Source: Triplophysa rosa
Taxonomy: Eukaryota > Chordata > Actinopteri > Cypriniformes > Nemacheilidae
Direction of reading: 5' to 3'
NCBI RefSeq assembly: GCF_024868665.1
Contig: NC_079895.1
Location: 3,870,154 to 3,934,153, forward strand
DNA length: 64,000 nt
In this document: positions 52,701 to 64,000 of the stretch, piece by piece
Layout: every line of letters begins with the position of its first letter
Position numbering within the stretch: the first letter of the stretch is position 1
Notes under the pieces: generated by a model
Told to the model about the DNA's origin: nothing
The model's database searches: none
The model's input: only the letters and a program-made list of their open reading frames with translations
Position numbers and translations under genes: made by a program

Positions 52701-55700
52701 TTTTGGTATTTAAACAGAACTTAACCTCTGAAGTGATTATGGCCCATGATTCCCTCCCAAACTTCATATCTATAAAATACACATCCAACTGTACAGATGG
52801 AGAAATGTTCAGTGACAGGGGGAGATGTGCTAATGTGGCTATTGGACAGAAGGTGAGTAACATTAGGCCAGAAACATACTTTACTCAAGTACATGAGAAC
52901 AATCTCAAATGATGTAAGAAGGTAAATGGTGATGTCTTACTTTTAATACATGGGAGTAGAGGTGGGCGGAATGGCCAAAATCTATTTCACGGAATGAGTC
53001 ATTTTATTTCACGGTAACGATATATTTCATGAAACAATCTCCCATTATAATTCTATATTTTATACCTCATTTTTCTTAGATTGATTTAACTAATTTATTT
53101 ATTACAGTTCATTTAAATGCTCACCATAGTTAAAATGTAGGCAAGTTATGAAAATGTACTAAAGATATCAAATTAAGTTCTGATAATCAGATGTATTATT
53201 TATTCATATTTATCTTCTGGCTATATCATATACATTAGGAAGATAGCAACATATATAACAATAAAGTATGAATATGCACAAACAATGAGAGTACAGTACA
53301 TGACTAGTGTTATAAACTGGTGTTCATGGGGTCTGTACTGTGGGTCTTCATCGCTCTTCACTCTCTATTAGATGAGCAATTGTGTTGCGACTCTCTCTCT
53401 TTAGGTTTGTTTATTCTCGGGCTTGTTTTTGGACTGCGAGTCTCTGGTGACTCCTCACGCGTCTCCCAAAACTGGAGGTAGAAGCGCGTCACATCAAAGC
53501 GCTCACGCGCTTGCGAGCATCATCGCGCATTTCAACGCAAGTTTCACCTTGGCTCGCCTGAAGTTAAACTTTATAAAACTATTAACAGGTTTTCAAAACA
53601 ACCTGACTTCTGAAATACGTGTTGAGAATGAGCTTTTTTAAATGCTGGCACAGATCCCTGCACGAGCACTGCGGGTGAGAGAAGCGCCGGACTGGAGCGG
53701 ATCACTAAACTACAGACTGAAAGAAGGTCAAAAGAATGTTTGATACGTTCATTTGTTACGGGTGGATTAATTCATTAGTTTTTTTCAGAATAGCGCCTAA
53801 TTTGCAGAGCGCCGAGTTAACCAAGCCTACTTATTTACATTCCGCGGAATACACGTAATAGAAAAATCTCTTATGGTTGACATTTTATTCCGCGGTAACA
53901 GAATATTCCGTCATTCCACCCAGCCCTACATGGGAGATACTAAGTTTACAGTCCATGTTGACTTGCATGGATGACATGTTTGTGTTACAACTAGTAATGT
54001 GCACTAACAAAGTAAATAGGGTCAATTTTGTTTTCATGGGGACTTTCATTTTGCTTTTATTTTGAAGAGAAAGTTATGATATGAAAAATCGAAAAGAATG
54101 CTAAACAGAAGTTGCGATTTACTTCTTTTCCGTATCATGACGTTCTGAAATTAGAAAAAAATGTAGGGCGGGGCTTTATTTTGCCTTTCCCTTTTTGATT
54201 GGTTTGTTGTAAGTTGGCCCTGGAGAGGAGGGCTAAAAATGCCTGGCCATTGGACAGTCAGTATAGTCCTACCTATTTTTTGTTGCTGATGTCATGTGGT
54301 GAAGAGTTGAGAGGGGGAGAGGAGCTTAATGTTTTTGATTAAAGATTACAAATGCAAATGAATTAAAAAAATAATGGTGTGCACGGATCAATCATTTATA
54401 ATAATCACTGCAACACTGTGTAAAACACATAGAATTTTCCTGTTTGATCGCATGGTGACTTTAACAAATTATTCTTACCAAAATGTGTACAGGTGGCTTT
54501 TGATGTTACAGTGACAGCAGAGAGATGCATTAAAAACCAGACGTTCCACATTGGGCCCTTGGGCTTTGGTGAAAAACTAAAGGTGACCGTTTCAACTCGA
54601 TGCGAGTGCGAGTGTGACGATACAAATAAACCTCATTCTCACTGCGGGAATAATGGAGTAGTGGTCTGTGGCGGCTGCAAGTACGATTTCAAATGATTAT
54701 TTACTCCTTTCTTTTTATTTACTTATTTTAAAGGTCCAATGTGTCATTTTTTGAAAGGATCAATTGATAGAAATGCAATTTAATATACATAACTATGTCT
54801 TCAGAGATGTATAAAGACCTTACATAATGAAGCGTTATGTTTTTATTACAATAGAATTAGCTATTTCTAACTACATACATGGCAGGGCCCCTTGCGTGGA
54901 ATTCGCCATTTTGTTTCTACAGTAGCACTAAACGGACATACTGCTCTACAGAGTAGGGCTGCACGATAACATTTACATTTACATTTAGTCATTTAGCAGA
55001 CGCTTTTATCCAAAGCGACTTACAAAGAGTATAAGGAGCAATAAGCGATATGTCATACAGGAGCAATAATGCAATAGGTGCCAATACAAAGTTACTAGTT
55101 TTAACAAAAGCTAGACCACTACCTGTTGAGAGAAAGCGAGAGAGTTGGTGTTTTGTTTTGTTTTTTTTCATTTGTCTGTCAAGTATTCACAGAAGAGGTG
55201 GGTTTTAAGTAGTTTTTTGAATGTTGTGAGAGATGTGGTTGACCGGACCGAATTAGGAAGAATGTTCCACCAGGAAGGAGTTGTGAATGAGAATCAGCAG
55301 GAAAGCGATTTCCTGCCCTTATGGGAAGGCAGTACAAGACGCCGCTGGTTTGCTGAACGCAGGGATCTTCATGGGGTGTAGGAGTGTAGGAGGGTGTGAA
55401 AGTATGTCGGTGCAGATCCAGTGATAGTCCTGTAGGCAAGCATTAGTGACTTGAATCTGATAAGGGCTTCAACCGGTAGCCAGTGGAGGGAGATGAAAAG
55501 GGGCGTCACATGAGTCCTTTTGGGCTGTTGGAAGATGAGGCATGCTGCTGTGTTCTGAACCAGCTGGAGCGGTTTGATAGCCTTTGCAGGAAGACCAGCA
55601 AGGAGAGCATTGCAGTAGTCCAACCTTGAGATTACCAGGGCATGGACAAGGAGTTGTGCCGCATGCTCAGTGAGATAGGGTCTAACCTTTCTAATGTTGA

Positions 55701-58700
55701 ATAAGGCATATTGGCATGACCGCGTTGTCTTTGCAATGTGATCATTGAAGGACAGCTGTTCATCAAATATGACTCCGAGGTTCCTGGCTGTTTTGGAAGG
55801 AGTGATTGTGGTATCGCCAAGTCGGATGGTGAGATCGTGTTGCACCGTGGGGTGTGCCGGAAACACGAATAGTTCTGTCTTGGCAGGGTTCAGCTGGAGG
55901 TGATGCTCTTTCAACCAAGCCGAGATGTCCTCTAGGCAGGCAGTAATGCGAGCTGCTACAGTGGTATCGTCTGGGTGAAACGAGATGTAGATCTGGGTGT
56001 CGTCAGCATAACAGTGATAGGAGAAGCCGTGTGCCCGTATGATAGGTCCCAAGGATGACGTGTAGATGGAAAAAAGTAGCGGTCCAAGCACCGATCCCTG
56101 AGGGACCCCAGTGATCATGTGGTGGGCAGTGGACAGCGAGCCCCTCCATGACACCCTGAAGGATCTGCCGGAGAGGTAGGATTTGAACCAGCGGAGAGGA
56201 GAGCCTGAGATTCCTAGTGATAACAGGGTTGCTAGCAGTATCTGGTGATTGACAGTGTCAAACGCTGCAGATAGGTCTAGCAGAATCAGGACCGAGGATT
56301 TAGATTCCGCCTTGGCTAGCCGCAGTGCTTCTGTGACCGATAGCAGTGCAGTCTCAGTGGAGTGGTTTGTTTTGAAGCCAGACTGCTTGTCATCCAGTAG
56401 TTTGTTCTGGGATAGGTAGGACAACACCTGGTTGAAAGCTGCCCTTTCAAGTGTTTTTGCAATAAATGGGAGGAGAGAGACAGGTCTGTAACTGTCGGTA
56501 GTAGAGGGGTCCAATGTGGGTTTCTTCAGTAGGGGTGTGACCTGGGCCTGTTTGAATCTGGATGGAAAGGTGCCGGTGAGCAGTGAGGTGTTGATGATGT
56601 GTGTGAGTGCAGGTGCGAGTGTGCTGGATGTGGCCTGAAGGAGATGGGAGGGTATTTGGTCAAGGGGACAGGGGACAGGTGGTGGGGTGGCAGGAGAGAA
56701 GTCTGGTGACTTCAGTGTCAGTCAGTGGGGTGAAAGAGGAGAGTTCAATGTTTGAAGTGAGGGAGGTGTGTACCGAGGTCTGAGGTGCTACGAATTGTTC
56801 GCTGATGGATGATGTTTTCTCAGTGAAAAATACAGCGAAGTCCTCCGCGGTCAAAGATGAAGTGGGTGGGGGAGAAGGGGGGCAAAGAAGAGAGAAAAGC
56901 TGCCGAGTGTTAGGCGCATTGCTTACCTTGGTGGTATAGAAAGACATTTTAGCTGTGGTAACACTAGCAGAGAAGGAGGACAGTAGTGACTGGAAGTCCC
57001 CTAGGTCAGCAAGATTCTTGGTCTTGCGCCATTTCCTTTCAGCAGCCCTGAGTGTACTCCGTTGTTCACGGAGGATGTCAGACAGCCAGGGGCAGGAGGG
57101 GGTGGCGCGGGTTGGTCTGGAGGACAGAGGACAAAGGTTATCTAGACAGGATGTAAGTGTTGAGCATAAGGTGTCGGTGGCGGTGTCAGCATCTAGAGAT
57201 GCAAAGTTGGAGGGAAGAGAGGATGTGACTTTAGCAGAGAGGGTGCTAGGAGAGAGAGAGCGGAGGTTCCGTCTAAAATAAACGGGTGGTGGTGTTGGTG
57301 TAGTACATATAGGAAGGAGTATGTTGAAAGTGATGAAGAAGTGATCAGAAATGAGAAGAGATGTGACTTGAATGTTATCTGTGGTGGAGTTACGGGTGTA
57401 GATGAGATCAAACTGGTTTCCTGATCTGTGAGTACAGGCTGTGGCGAGGCGCATGAGGTCGAACGAGGCAGTGAGGGTGTGGAAGTCAGAGGCATAGGGT
57501 TTCTCTAGGTGGATGTTGAAGTCCCCGAAGACTACAAGAGGGCCGCTATCCTCCAGGAATGATGAGAGCAACACATCTAACTCTTCAATGAAGTTGTGAA
57601 GAGGACCTGGGGGGCGGTAAACTACAACAACACTGAGCTGAGTGGGAATAGTGATATTAACAGCATGGTATTCAAATAAATGGTTGTTGCATAGGGAAGA
57701 TAGTGGGGAATATTTCCAATTATTGTTGATAAGCAAACCTGTGCCTCCTCCTCTTCCGGTTTGGCGGGGAGAGTGAGAGAAGGAGTAGTTTGTGGAGAGA
57801 GCAGCGGGTGTGGCTGAGTCTTCAGGACGAATCCATGTCTCAGTAAGACCAAGAATGTGAATGTCAGACTGGCTGGCAAACGCATGGGATGAAGTCAGTC
57901 TTGTTCACAGCTGACTGGCAGTTCCAGAGACCCATAGAGAGAGACAGAGGTGTAGAAGGGGATGTGTGAATGGGACGCGCGTGAAAGTGAGCGCGTCGTG
58001 CCTTGCGTCTTGGGTGAGAACGCTGTATGCGGTGGAGTACAGGAATAAACTTGAAACACATGGTGTTAGTATAGACATAAATAAAAACAAAGCTTATGTT
58101 AAATATAGTGATGTGCCTTGCTGGTGTCTTTGCTCGGTGGAGTCGCGCAGGTAGAGTCGCAGGTCTTTACACTCGTCGGTCTTCACACGAGGAGGGCTGA
58201 CGCTACCGCTGACGCTTACCGCGCCAGCGCAGAGGCACTGCTTAAGTAAGTGTTGAGATTAGCGCGAACAGAATACAGCTGGAACACGCCTTCTCGATTA
58301 GCAAAACAAAGCCTGAACGACTTGAATGGGCCACGGATCAAACAGCAAACAAACTTGCTCCGTGCGTTTTAAGTGCAAAATTATAATGTCAAGCCGTAAC
58401 GAGCGGCTAACGGCAATTAATTTAATGTGACTTCAGTAGCAACGGAACAAAAACGCTAACACCTTAGCAATCAGTCAACAACTAACGAATAATTAAATAA
58501 ACAAGCTCAAATAATCTTAACTAACAACAGGCAACAGTCCAGTTCAACAGTTAAAACAGCTTAACAGGGTAAATAGCAGACTCACGCACTACCGCAGACT
58601 TGTGATGATATTCGCTTCTCCTGATAATTTATAATTTAATCGCGATAATTTATCGCGATACCACTAAATCCTATTGTAATCGAGCTGGCTGCGATATGCA

Positions 58701-60709
58701 ATGTGTCGGTATTTTTTTTAATGCGTAGCTTGTCTGTGAAGCACGTCTCTGGGATCAGTAGAAATGCTGCTCGATCTAAAAGCATTGCGAGTTTGAGTCG
58801 CTTATAATGTGCATTTGAAAAAGCAACACCCGTCAAACATGATCATTATAAATATACTTCATTATCATAAAAATACCTGATGAGGCTTGAGTAACGGTGA
58901 TAAAAAGATGTCCATAGACATTTCCTAGACTCTAAAACGTGTTATGGTCTTCTTCTGCAGTGCGTATTTGGAGTTTCCGCACGAGAGCGCCCTCTGGCTT
59001 CGGATGCAGCAGCATTTTCCCGTACTTCACTCAAAAGCTGTGCATAAATCACGTGATATTTATCGTCGGTTTATCGTGACAGCCCTACTACAGAGCACGT
59101 TATTTCCGTCACCAACGAAGCGATAATGTGACGACATCTTAGTCCTGTGTCAAAAAGTGCTTCGAAAGGGAGGGGTGGAGTGAGCCGTTGGTTGCAATTC
59201 GTGACCTCACCGCTAGATGCCACTAAATTTCATACACTGGGCCTTTAAATACAAAAAGTTCCACCTGGACAACTCTAATGAACACATTACATTCAAGTTG
59301 TATCCCTCATGTAGATTTCCAGTGATACTGTGTTGGGTATTATGTTACCATAAATGTCTAAACGCAGCAAAAATATCCCCCACATATCCACAGGTGTAAC
59401 CAGGGTTACATAGGGCAGCGTTGTGAGTGCATGATAGGCCAAAAAGATGAAGCCTCGCTGAGAGCTCAGTGCCGGAAAGACAACGGGACGGAGTGCGAGG
59501 GAAAAGGAGACTGTGTGTGCGGACGCTGCCAATGTCACATCACAGAGGGCAACAGCCAATACTACGGCGAATTCTGTGAATGTGACGATGAGCACTGTGA
59601 AAACTTCAATAAAACACAGTGTGCAGGTAATATTTGGGGAGGGGCTCATATTTATATATGTTTTATATATGATAAATATATTTTAGGTTTTTAATATGCT
59701 CTCACGTATCATGTGTGTTTACTTTCGGCAGGTCATGGCAAATGTAAATGTGGTAAATGTAAGTGTCACGAAGGCTATGAGGGAACGGCGTGTCACTGCG
59801 CAATATCTGATGTGGCCTGCAAGACACAAGGAACCGTGTGTTACAACCGTGGCACATGTGTATGTAACCAGTGTGAATGCCAGAGGGGATACAAGGGGCC
59901 CTACTGCCAAGTATGTCCTACGTGTCAAGCCCCGTGTCAACAATCAGCGTAAGTAAACGTCATGAGTTTAAGGCAGACTTGAATAGAAAGTGCTATTTAT
60001 GAGTGTGTGTTTTCATTTGCAATCCTGTCTTGACCTGTATCAGGAGTTGTGTTGAATGTTTGGCCTTTGAAAGCGGTCCGTTCGAGAAGAACTGCTCAAA
60101 AGCATGCGGTCACCTTAAAGTCAGCATGATTGAAAAACTGATCAAGGGCGACTGTCGCGTCAAAGATAAAGAAGGGTGCTGGATGACATTTACAATGACT
60201 GAGCAAGAAGGATTTGACAAGTACTTGGTCAATGTCCTAAAAAGCAGAGGTATAGATCCAGGGATAAAATGTGTACTGGTTTGTAAAAAGGTTACAGAAT
60301 TTGAACATTCACGTTTGTTGTAATAGATTGTCCCGAAGGGCCAAACATAGTGGCCATCGTAGGAGGATCTCTGGCTGGTGTAGCTCTGATTGGACTCCTG
60401 ATCCTCCTCATTGTCAAGGCATGCCTTTATGCAAGCGACCTTAGAGAATGGAGAAGATTCGAAAAGGACAGGAAACTTGAAAAATTATCCGTAAGTCCTG
60501 TTTTCTCTAGAATATACATAAAACATACCCTTCATTTTTAATCTTTTTGGGTGTTCAAATATAGTTACTCTGTGTACATGGGTGTGGATGTGCCTGATTT
60601 GGTTGTCATAAATATAATGATGTTTTCCCTTCTCCCACAGGGTACCAATCCATTATTCCAGAACGCAACCACCACAATTCAAAATCCAACATTTTCCGGA
60701 GATTCTTAA
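49720..60709 (+). CDS. itgb2: Integrin beta-2-like subunit (CD18 type), 15 coding exons, complete
   Basis: Type I membrane subunit that pairs with an alpha chain to make a cell-adhesion receptor; the beta-2 class serves leukocytes. Coding exons by GT-AG reading: 49720-49774, 49925-50016, 50099-50285, 50389-50559, 51036-51277, 51782-51937, 52191-52286, 52540-52629, 52718-52852, 54493-54680, 59394-59626, 59732-59948, 60044-60249, 60327-60490, 60641-60709. All phases agree and the total is 2,301 nt (766 aa). Seen in the translation: hydrophobic leader (1-17), PSI cysteines (about 25-70), beta-I domain with MIDAS DLSYS (D136, S138, S140) and ADMIDAS D143/D144, cysteine-rich EGF repeats in exons 10-13, membrane span 697-719, and tail motifs NPLF (747-750), TTT (754-756), NPTF (759-762). 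Phe rather than Tyr in both NPx motifs, and ATDDGFH in the I domain, fit beta-2 better than beta-1 or beta-7. The start was chosen because exon 1 joins exon 2 in phase. Any 5' non-coding exon is not identified. Confidence 0.93.
52957..53928. mobile_element. hAT-type element in integrin intron 9
   Basis: The ends are TAGAGGTGGGCGGAATG at the left and the near-complement CATTCCACCCAGCCCTA at the right. An exact 8-bp target duplication, CATGGGAG, lies at 52949-52956 and 53929-53936. Length is 972 bp. A short ORF at 53423-53641 has no recognisable domain. It is non-autonomous and lies wholly within the intron. Confidence 0.88.
54080..54470. repeat. Interspersed repeat shared with 5290-5640
   Basis: The stretch with GATTACAAATGCAAATG, GTGCACGGAT and CACTGTGTAAAAC closely resembles 5,450-5,640 in the same orientation. 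It ends just before the acceptor of integrin exon 10. No coding content or class recognised. Confidence 0.55.
54969..58615 (-). mobile_element. L2-type (jockey superfamily) LINE, near full length
   Basis: Innermost shell. On the minus strand the element runs from a GC-richer 5' region near 58.6 kb through an endonuclease/reverse-transcriptase ORF to a 3' end with ACATTT repeats and the GCAGACGC / AAAGCGACTTACAA tail shared by fish L2 LINEs and their SINE partners. The 3' tail starts immediately inside the hAT sequence. A clear target duplication is not visible; perhaps GATAA at each edge. The 5' boundary is uncertain by some tens of bases. Confidence 0.85.
55168..58061 (-). pseudogene. LINE ORF: endonuclease plus reverse transcriptase, recently disabled
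   Basis: Reading the minus strand: [14 protein letters not shown] opens the apurinic-endonuclease domain, followed by [16 protein letters not shown] and SDHFF (57.9-56.7 kb). The reverse transcriptase domain follows (56.5-55.4 kb) with [23 protein letters not shown] and the catalytic YADDTQIY. The C-terminal region ends at YLTDK then stop near 55168. Lesions seen: a frameshift near the CCCATGCG stretch (about 57,880), a 7-bp tandem duplication (GGGACAG twice on plus, about 56,664-56,680) that shifts frame between endonuclease and RT, and two TGA codons after 55,380 in what look like former CGA codons. Order and motifs fit the L2/Maui clade; the clade call is by recognition only. Confidence 0.85.
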
Positions 60710-61048
60710 GGAAACTTCATGTCACAGAAAGGATGTGTACATTTAATCTATGGATCTGATCCTGCAATAAGATTGCTCTACCTTTTAATGACCAGCGTGA
60801 TTTGTTTGTAAAATGTGGTTCTAGCACACTTTATATAAAATCATTTTCATCCATTCTTAAATGTAAACACTTACTCATGAGGAACATAGGTTGGCTTCTC
60901 CAATTATTAACTCAACAAAGCAGTAACCTGCAGTGTTTGCTTAGCTTTTCATTCCCTTGACGTTCTCTTTATTGGCCCTGAATTGTTCATTAATTCCAGT
61001 TTATGTGTGTGTTTGTATAGAAGCACCCTGTAAAGTCTCTTAAATATT

Positions 61049-61054
61049 AATAAA
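61049..61054 (+). terminator. Poly(A) signal of the integrin gene
   Basis: A canonical AATAAA lies about 340 bases after the integrin stop codon, with no other good candidate between them. It is the likely 3'-end signal; the cleavage site is not proven by the sequence. Confidence 0.6.
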
Positions 61055-61595
61055 CATATTTTATCTATTACATTTACATTTTATGCCTATCTACAGCGAC
61101 TTTAGAGCTACAGGAACATTACTACTGTGCATTATATTGGAGTCTATGCTCAGGGAAGTTTCTTGATTTACTGTAAATGAAGGTCACATCATCACGCAGA
61201 GGGAAGCTGTTGACATTCTGACATAACAGAGCTTTCTACTAGCACAAAGACACATTGAAACCGTACATCAGAGGTTCTCAAACTTTTTCAGGCCTGTCTT
61301 GTTTTGGGTGCATTACTTTGTGGGCCCCCAAAGAAAATTCATGACACAAAACATATCTAAAACTTAGAATCTCAAAATTAAAATGTGAAAACACTTTAAA
61401 ATCATCCAATGCTGAATGGATCCATTGCACAAAATTTATGTTAAATTCTGTGTTTTATAAAAACAGTGGTCCTACCTGGCACCATCCCCCAATTTGAGAA
61501 CCACTGCTATAAATATTATACATGAAAGTTATAAATGAATGAACACAAGTTTATTTTTTGTAACACTACAATTAAGTTGCATCTGTTAAAGTTAG
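61055..61595. other. Downstream of the integrin gene, no gene seen
   Basis: Unique sequence with a possible old repeat around 61,260-61,505 (GAGGTTCTCAAACTTTTTC mirrored by AATTTGAGAACCACTG). Confidence 0.5.
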
Positions 61596-62032
61596 TTAAA
61601 GGAACAGTTCATCCAAAAATGAAAATTCTGTCTACATTTATACCCTCAAGTCTTTCCAACTCTGTATAAATTTCTTTGTTCTGAACACAGAGAAAGATAT
61701 TTGGAAGAATGCTTGTAACCAAACAGTTCTTGGCCACCATTGACTACCACGGTAGAAAAAATTGCTTTATAAATTTCTTTGTTCTGTTGAACACAAAAGA
61801 AGATATTTTGAAGAATGTAGGAAAGCAAACAGTTCTGGGGAACTTTCGACTACCATTGTCAGTTTTCCTACTATGGTAATATATGGCAGCCAAGAACTGA
61901 TTGGTTACAAGCATTCCTCCAAATATCTTTCTCTGTGTTTATCAGAACAAAGAAATTTATTCAAATTTGGAACAACTTGAGGGTGAGTAAGTGATGACAG
62001 AATTTTCATTTTTGGGTGAACAGTTCCTTTAA
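61596..62032. mobile_element. Foldback MITE family A, most complete copy
   Basis: TTAAAGGAACAGTTCATCC at the left is mirrored by GGGTGAACAGTTCCTTTAA at the right, giving TTAA at both edges. Inner mirrored arms contain AAGATATTTGGAAGAATGC. No ORF has recognisable function. This copy defines the family ends best in this window. Confidence 0.75.
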
Positions 62033-62165
62033 TGCACTAACATGAACAATTAACTAACATTAACAAATGCTGAATAACAAACAGTTTTAGTCATTGTTAG
62101 TTCATGTTAGCTAATACGTTTACTAATGTTAACAGAATACAATATTATTATAAAGTGTTACCATT
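62033..62165. repeat. AT-rich interspersed repeat, partial
   Basis: Contains CATGAACAATTAACTAACAT and ends TATAAAGTGTTACC. It is related to the repeat at 30,820-31,292 and directly abuts the MITE ending at 62032. Confidence 0.5.
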
Positions 62166-63753
62166 TTTTAAAACCAACAAGACAAATGTGTCATTGCAAA
62201 TGATCCCTAGCTGCCTTGTTCCATCAGATTTAGGACAGAGCCAAGAGAACAGTACAAGGCTGAGCCCCAGCGTCATTTGAAGCTTATTACACTCTGCAGA
62301 ACATTCACAAAAGCAGAATCATGGAGCTGAACTAACTGTGTTAATATGTGCCCTGCATTATGTAAGAACACATTCAGAGTCAGCACTGGTGGCTGTTCTC
62401 TAATGAGTTTGCTTAAAGAGAGGGGGGAGTGGCCACATTCTGAAGGCTGAAGTTCACCTAGACGCAATCTGGAAGTACGGAGAAAAGATAAGAAGACGGA
62501 GCCCAACACTTAGCCATCAAGGAAAGACACCTACTGCCTTAAAAAGGTAGGCATTGCTCACTGTCAATGTACTGACGTCATATTGTAACAGCTGCAAAAT
62601 TTATAGCCTTCTTCTGACACACCTTAGATTTCTAATGTAAACTACGACTGATTTGTGAGCTTGTGTAACCGTAATGCCACTTTATGGTGGAATGTGTGTT
62701 GGGGGTCAGGGGAGGAGAAGGGAAGTATCTTAAAAGTCATAAATTAATAAATCCATAGGAATTTTGTTCAGCAAACGTGCCCACTTTTTTATCCATCCTG
62801 TCATTCACAAAGGCTGCACTGTTGGGCTGGCCACATGGGGTCAAGCAGGACAAAACTACTATAGTAAAGAGCTTTTACCGCAAGCTTCTATACATATAAC
62901 AAATAACCACACTTTTAATCCACTTTTGGTGGTCTGTTTAGTTCTCTAAAAAGCTTGCTTGTTGCTGACCGGGCGTTTTGTAACCAACTTCACCTGAAAA
63001 AAAACCCCCAGTTTTTCTAACACTACGCGACGCGTTAACGCTATTCTTGACATTAATGCACTGAAGGGTTTGAGGAAAATACTGCGGTTTCTCAAGGGAG
63101 GTCCATGACCAAACAAGATCATAACACAGCTGGGAAACCCACTTAAAACATCATGAACACCACCCAAAAAACAAAATGTAGGACAGGTAGTCAGTTTTGT
63201 GGGGCAATGTGGCACACCACTAAAAGGTAACTGATATATTGTCTATCTAATGACATGCATGTTTAATAATTTCATTTTAATTAGTCATTTAGTCTGTTTC
63301 AACCACGACATAAATAAGGCACAAACAAAACATAAAACAATGCCATACCATTTTTAAGAAGGGATGCAAATCAAAACAAAAAGCAACTCTTTACTCTATA
63401 ATAAATCACACCTGAGGGCCACAAAATCCTATTCTATATTGTAAAAAAAAAAAATTGTCAACATGTAGTTGATTTAAAAAAAACTTTTTATTTGAAATGT
63501 TTAGTTGAACTTACTACCTATCCCATATTTGGTTTGTTGGATGCTGGTCACGCTACATGTCATTCAGTATTTATGTATCGTGACTTTGAAAAGACTTTGA
63601 ACTTGTAGTAAGATATTACATAACCACTACTAGTTAAAATTTGAACACACCTACCAATTCCTTATTTAAGCCGACTATCACATTTGAGAAAACTAGTCAT
63701 CAAAACAACAGAACTGCACAAACTTAAGTACTAATATTGTTTATATTATTATA
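62166..63753. other. No gene seen
   Basis: Unique AT-rich DNA. At about 63,635 AGTTAAAATTTGAACACACC may be a Tc1 end remnant. No supported ORF. Confidence 0.45.
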
Positions 63754-64000
63754 TGTGACCATGGACAACAAAAATAGTCTTATGGGTCAATTTTTCGAAA
63801 TTGAGATTTTTACATAATCTCAAAGCTGAATAAATAAACTTTCTATAGATATATGAGTTGTTAGAATAGGACAATATCTGGCTGAGATACAACCGTTTAA
63901 AACTCTGGAATCTGAGAGCACAAAAAATCTAAATATTGAGAAAATTGCCTTTGAAGTTGTTAATCAGGGGCACTGTGGCAGACCATCCACTCACAAAAAT
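63754..64000. mobile_element. Partial copy of the TGTGACC TIR element, cut by window end
   Basis: Starts TGTGACCATGGACAACAAAA and continues with CTTATGGGTCAATTTTTCG, AATAGGACAATATCTGGC and AATATTGAGAAAA, all shared with the element at 45561. The right part lies outside the window. Confidence 0.65.

Larger units (their letters stand above)
54954..59087. mobile_element. hAT-type element, interrupted by a LINE
   Basis: Middle shell of the nest. The ends are TAGGGCTGCACGATA at the left and the near-complement CGTGACAGCCCTA at the right. They are flanked by a perfect 8-bp target duplication, CTACAGAG, at 54946-54953 and 59088-59095. The hAT body proper is only about 15 bases left of the LINE plus about 58616-59087; everything between is LINE. 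No transposase is recognisable. Confidence 0.85.
54728..59248. mobile_element. TTAA-target MITE, interrupted, in integrin intron 10
   Basis: Outer shell of a three-level nest. Terminal inverted repeats of the form AGGTCCAATGTGTCATTT are flanked by TTAA on both sides (54728-54731 and 59245-59248). An uninterrupted relative of 314 bp is at 11369-11682. In this copy the middle is split by a hAT element at 54954-59087. TTAA target choice suggests a piggyBac-like transposase supplied in trans; none is encoded here. Confidence 0.8.

Noticed and set aside
56955..57281. 108-codon plus-strand frame
   Set aside because: It is the antisense shadow of the LINE endonuclease region.

Overview
This window is from a vertebrate nuclear genome, almost certainly a teleost fish and probably a cyprinid. 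The evidence is spliced vertebrate genes with GT-AG introns, AT-rich non-coding DNA, and a dense load of fish-type transposons: hAT, Tc1, TTAA-target MITEs, L2-type LINE and DIRS. No bacterial, organellar or CRISPR features are present. The species call is an inference from repeat style, not from a database search.

Only two protein-coding loci can be supported, both in the right third, arranged head to head about 5 kb apart. (1) Plus strand, 49,720-60,709: a complete 15-coding-exon integrin beta subunit. All splice phases agree, the CDS is 2,301 nt (766 aa), and the NPLF/NPTF cytoplasmic tail marks it as integrin beta-2-like (CD18, leukocyte integrin). (2) Minus strand, 44,724-41,928: a retinol saturase (RETSAT)-like FAD oxidoreductase in nine recognisable exons. 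It lacks about 140-150 central residues, has an out-of-phase exon 1/2 junction and a small deletion in its C-terminal FAD-type motif, so it is either a decaying paralogue or an assembly artefact.

Positions 1-41,500 look like a gene desert or very large introns. Structured objects there include foldback MITEs (1.8, 4.2, 9.5, 23.7, 36.9 kb; another at 61.6 kb), a dead Tc1 element (13.27-14.87 kb), a 2.3-kb TIR element with an internal diverged duplication (16.1-18.35 kb), a 5S rRNA pseudogene with a partial internal duplication (18.75-18.93 kb) bracketed by two almost identical 190-bp direct repeats, nested hAT elements with perfect 8-bp target duplications (32.7-33.7 kb), and a DIRS-type tyrosine-recombinase retroelement that has lost its reverse transcriptase (37.9-40.0 kb).

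The most striking architecture is integrin intron 10: a TTAA-target MITE contains a hAT element with perfect 8-bp target duplications, which in turn contains a nearly complete 3.6-kb L2-type LINE. Most boundaries can be read to the base. I found no operon-like or defence-like system. The parts most worth a second look are the RETSAT-like lesions, the 5S-bearing cassette and the nested insertions.
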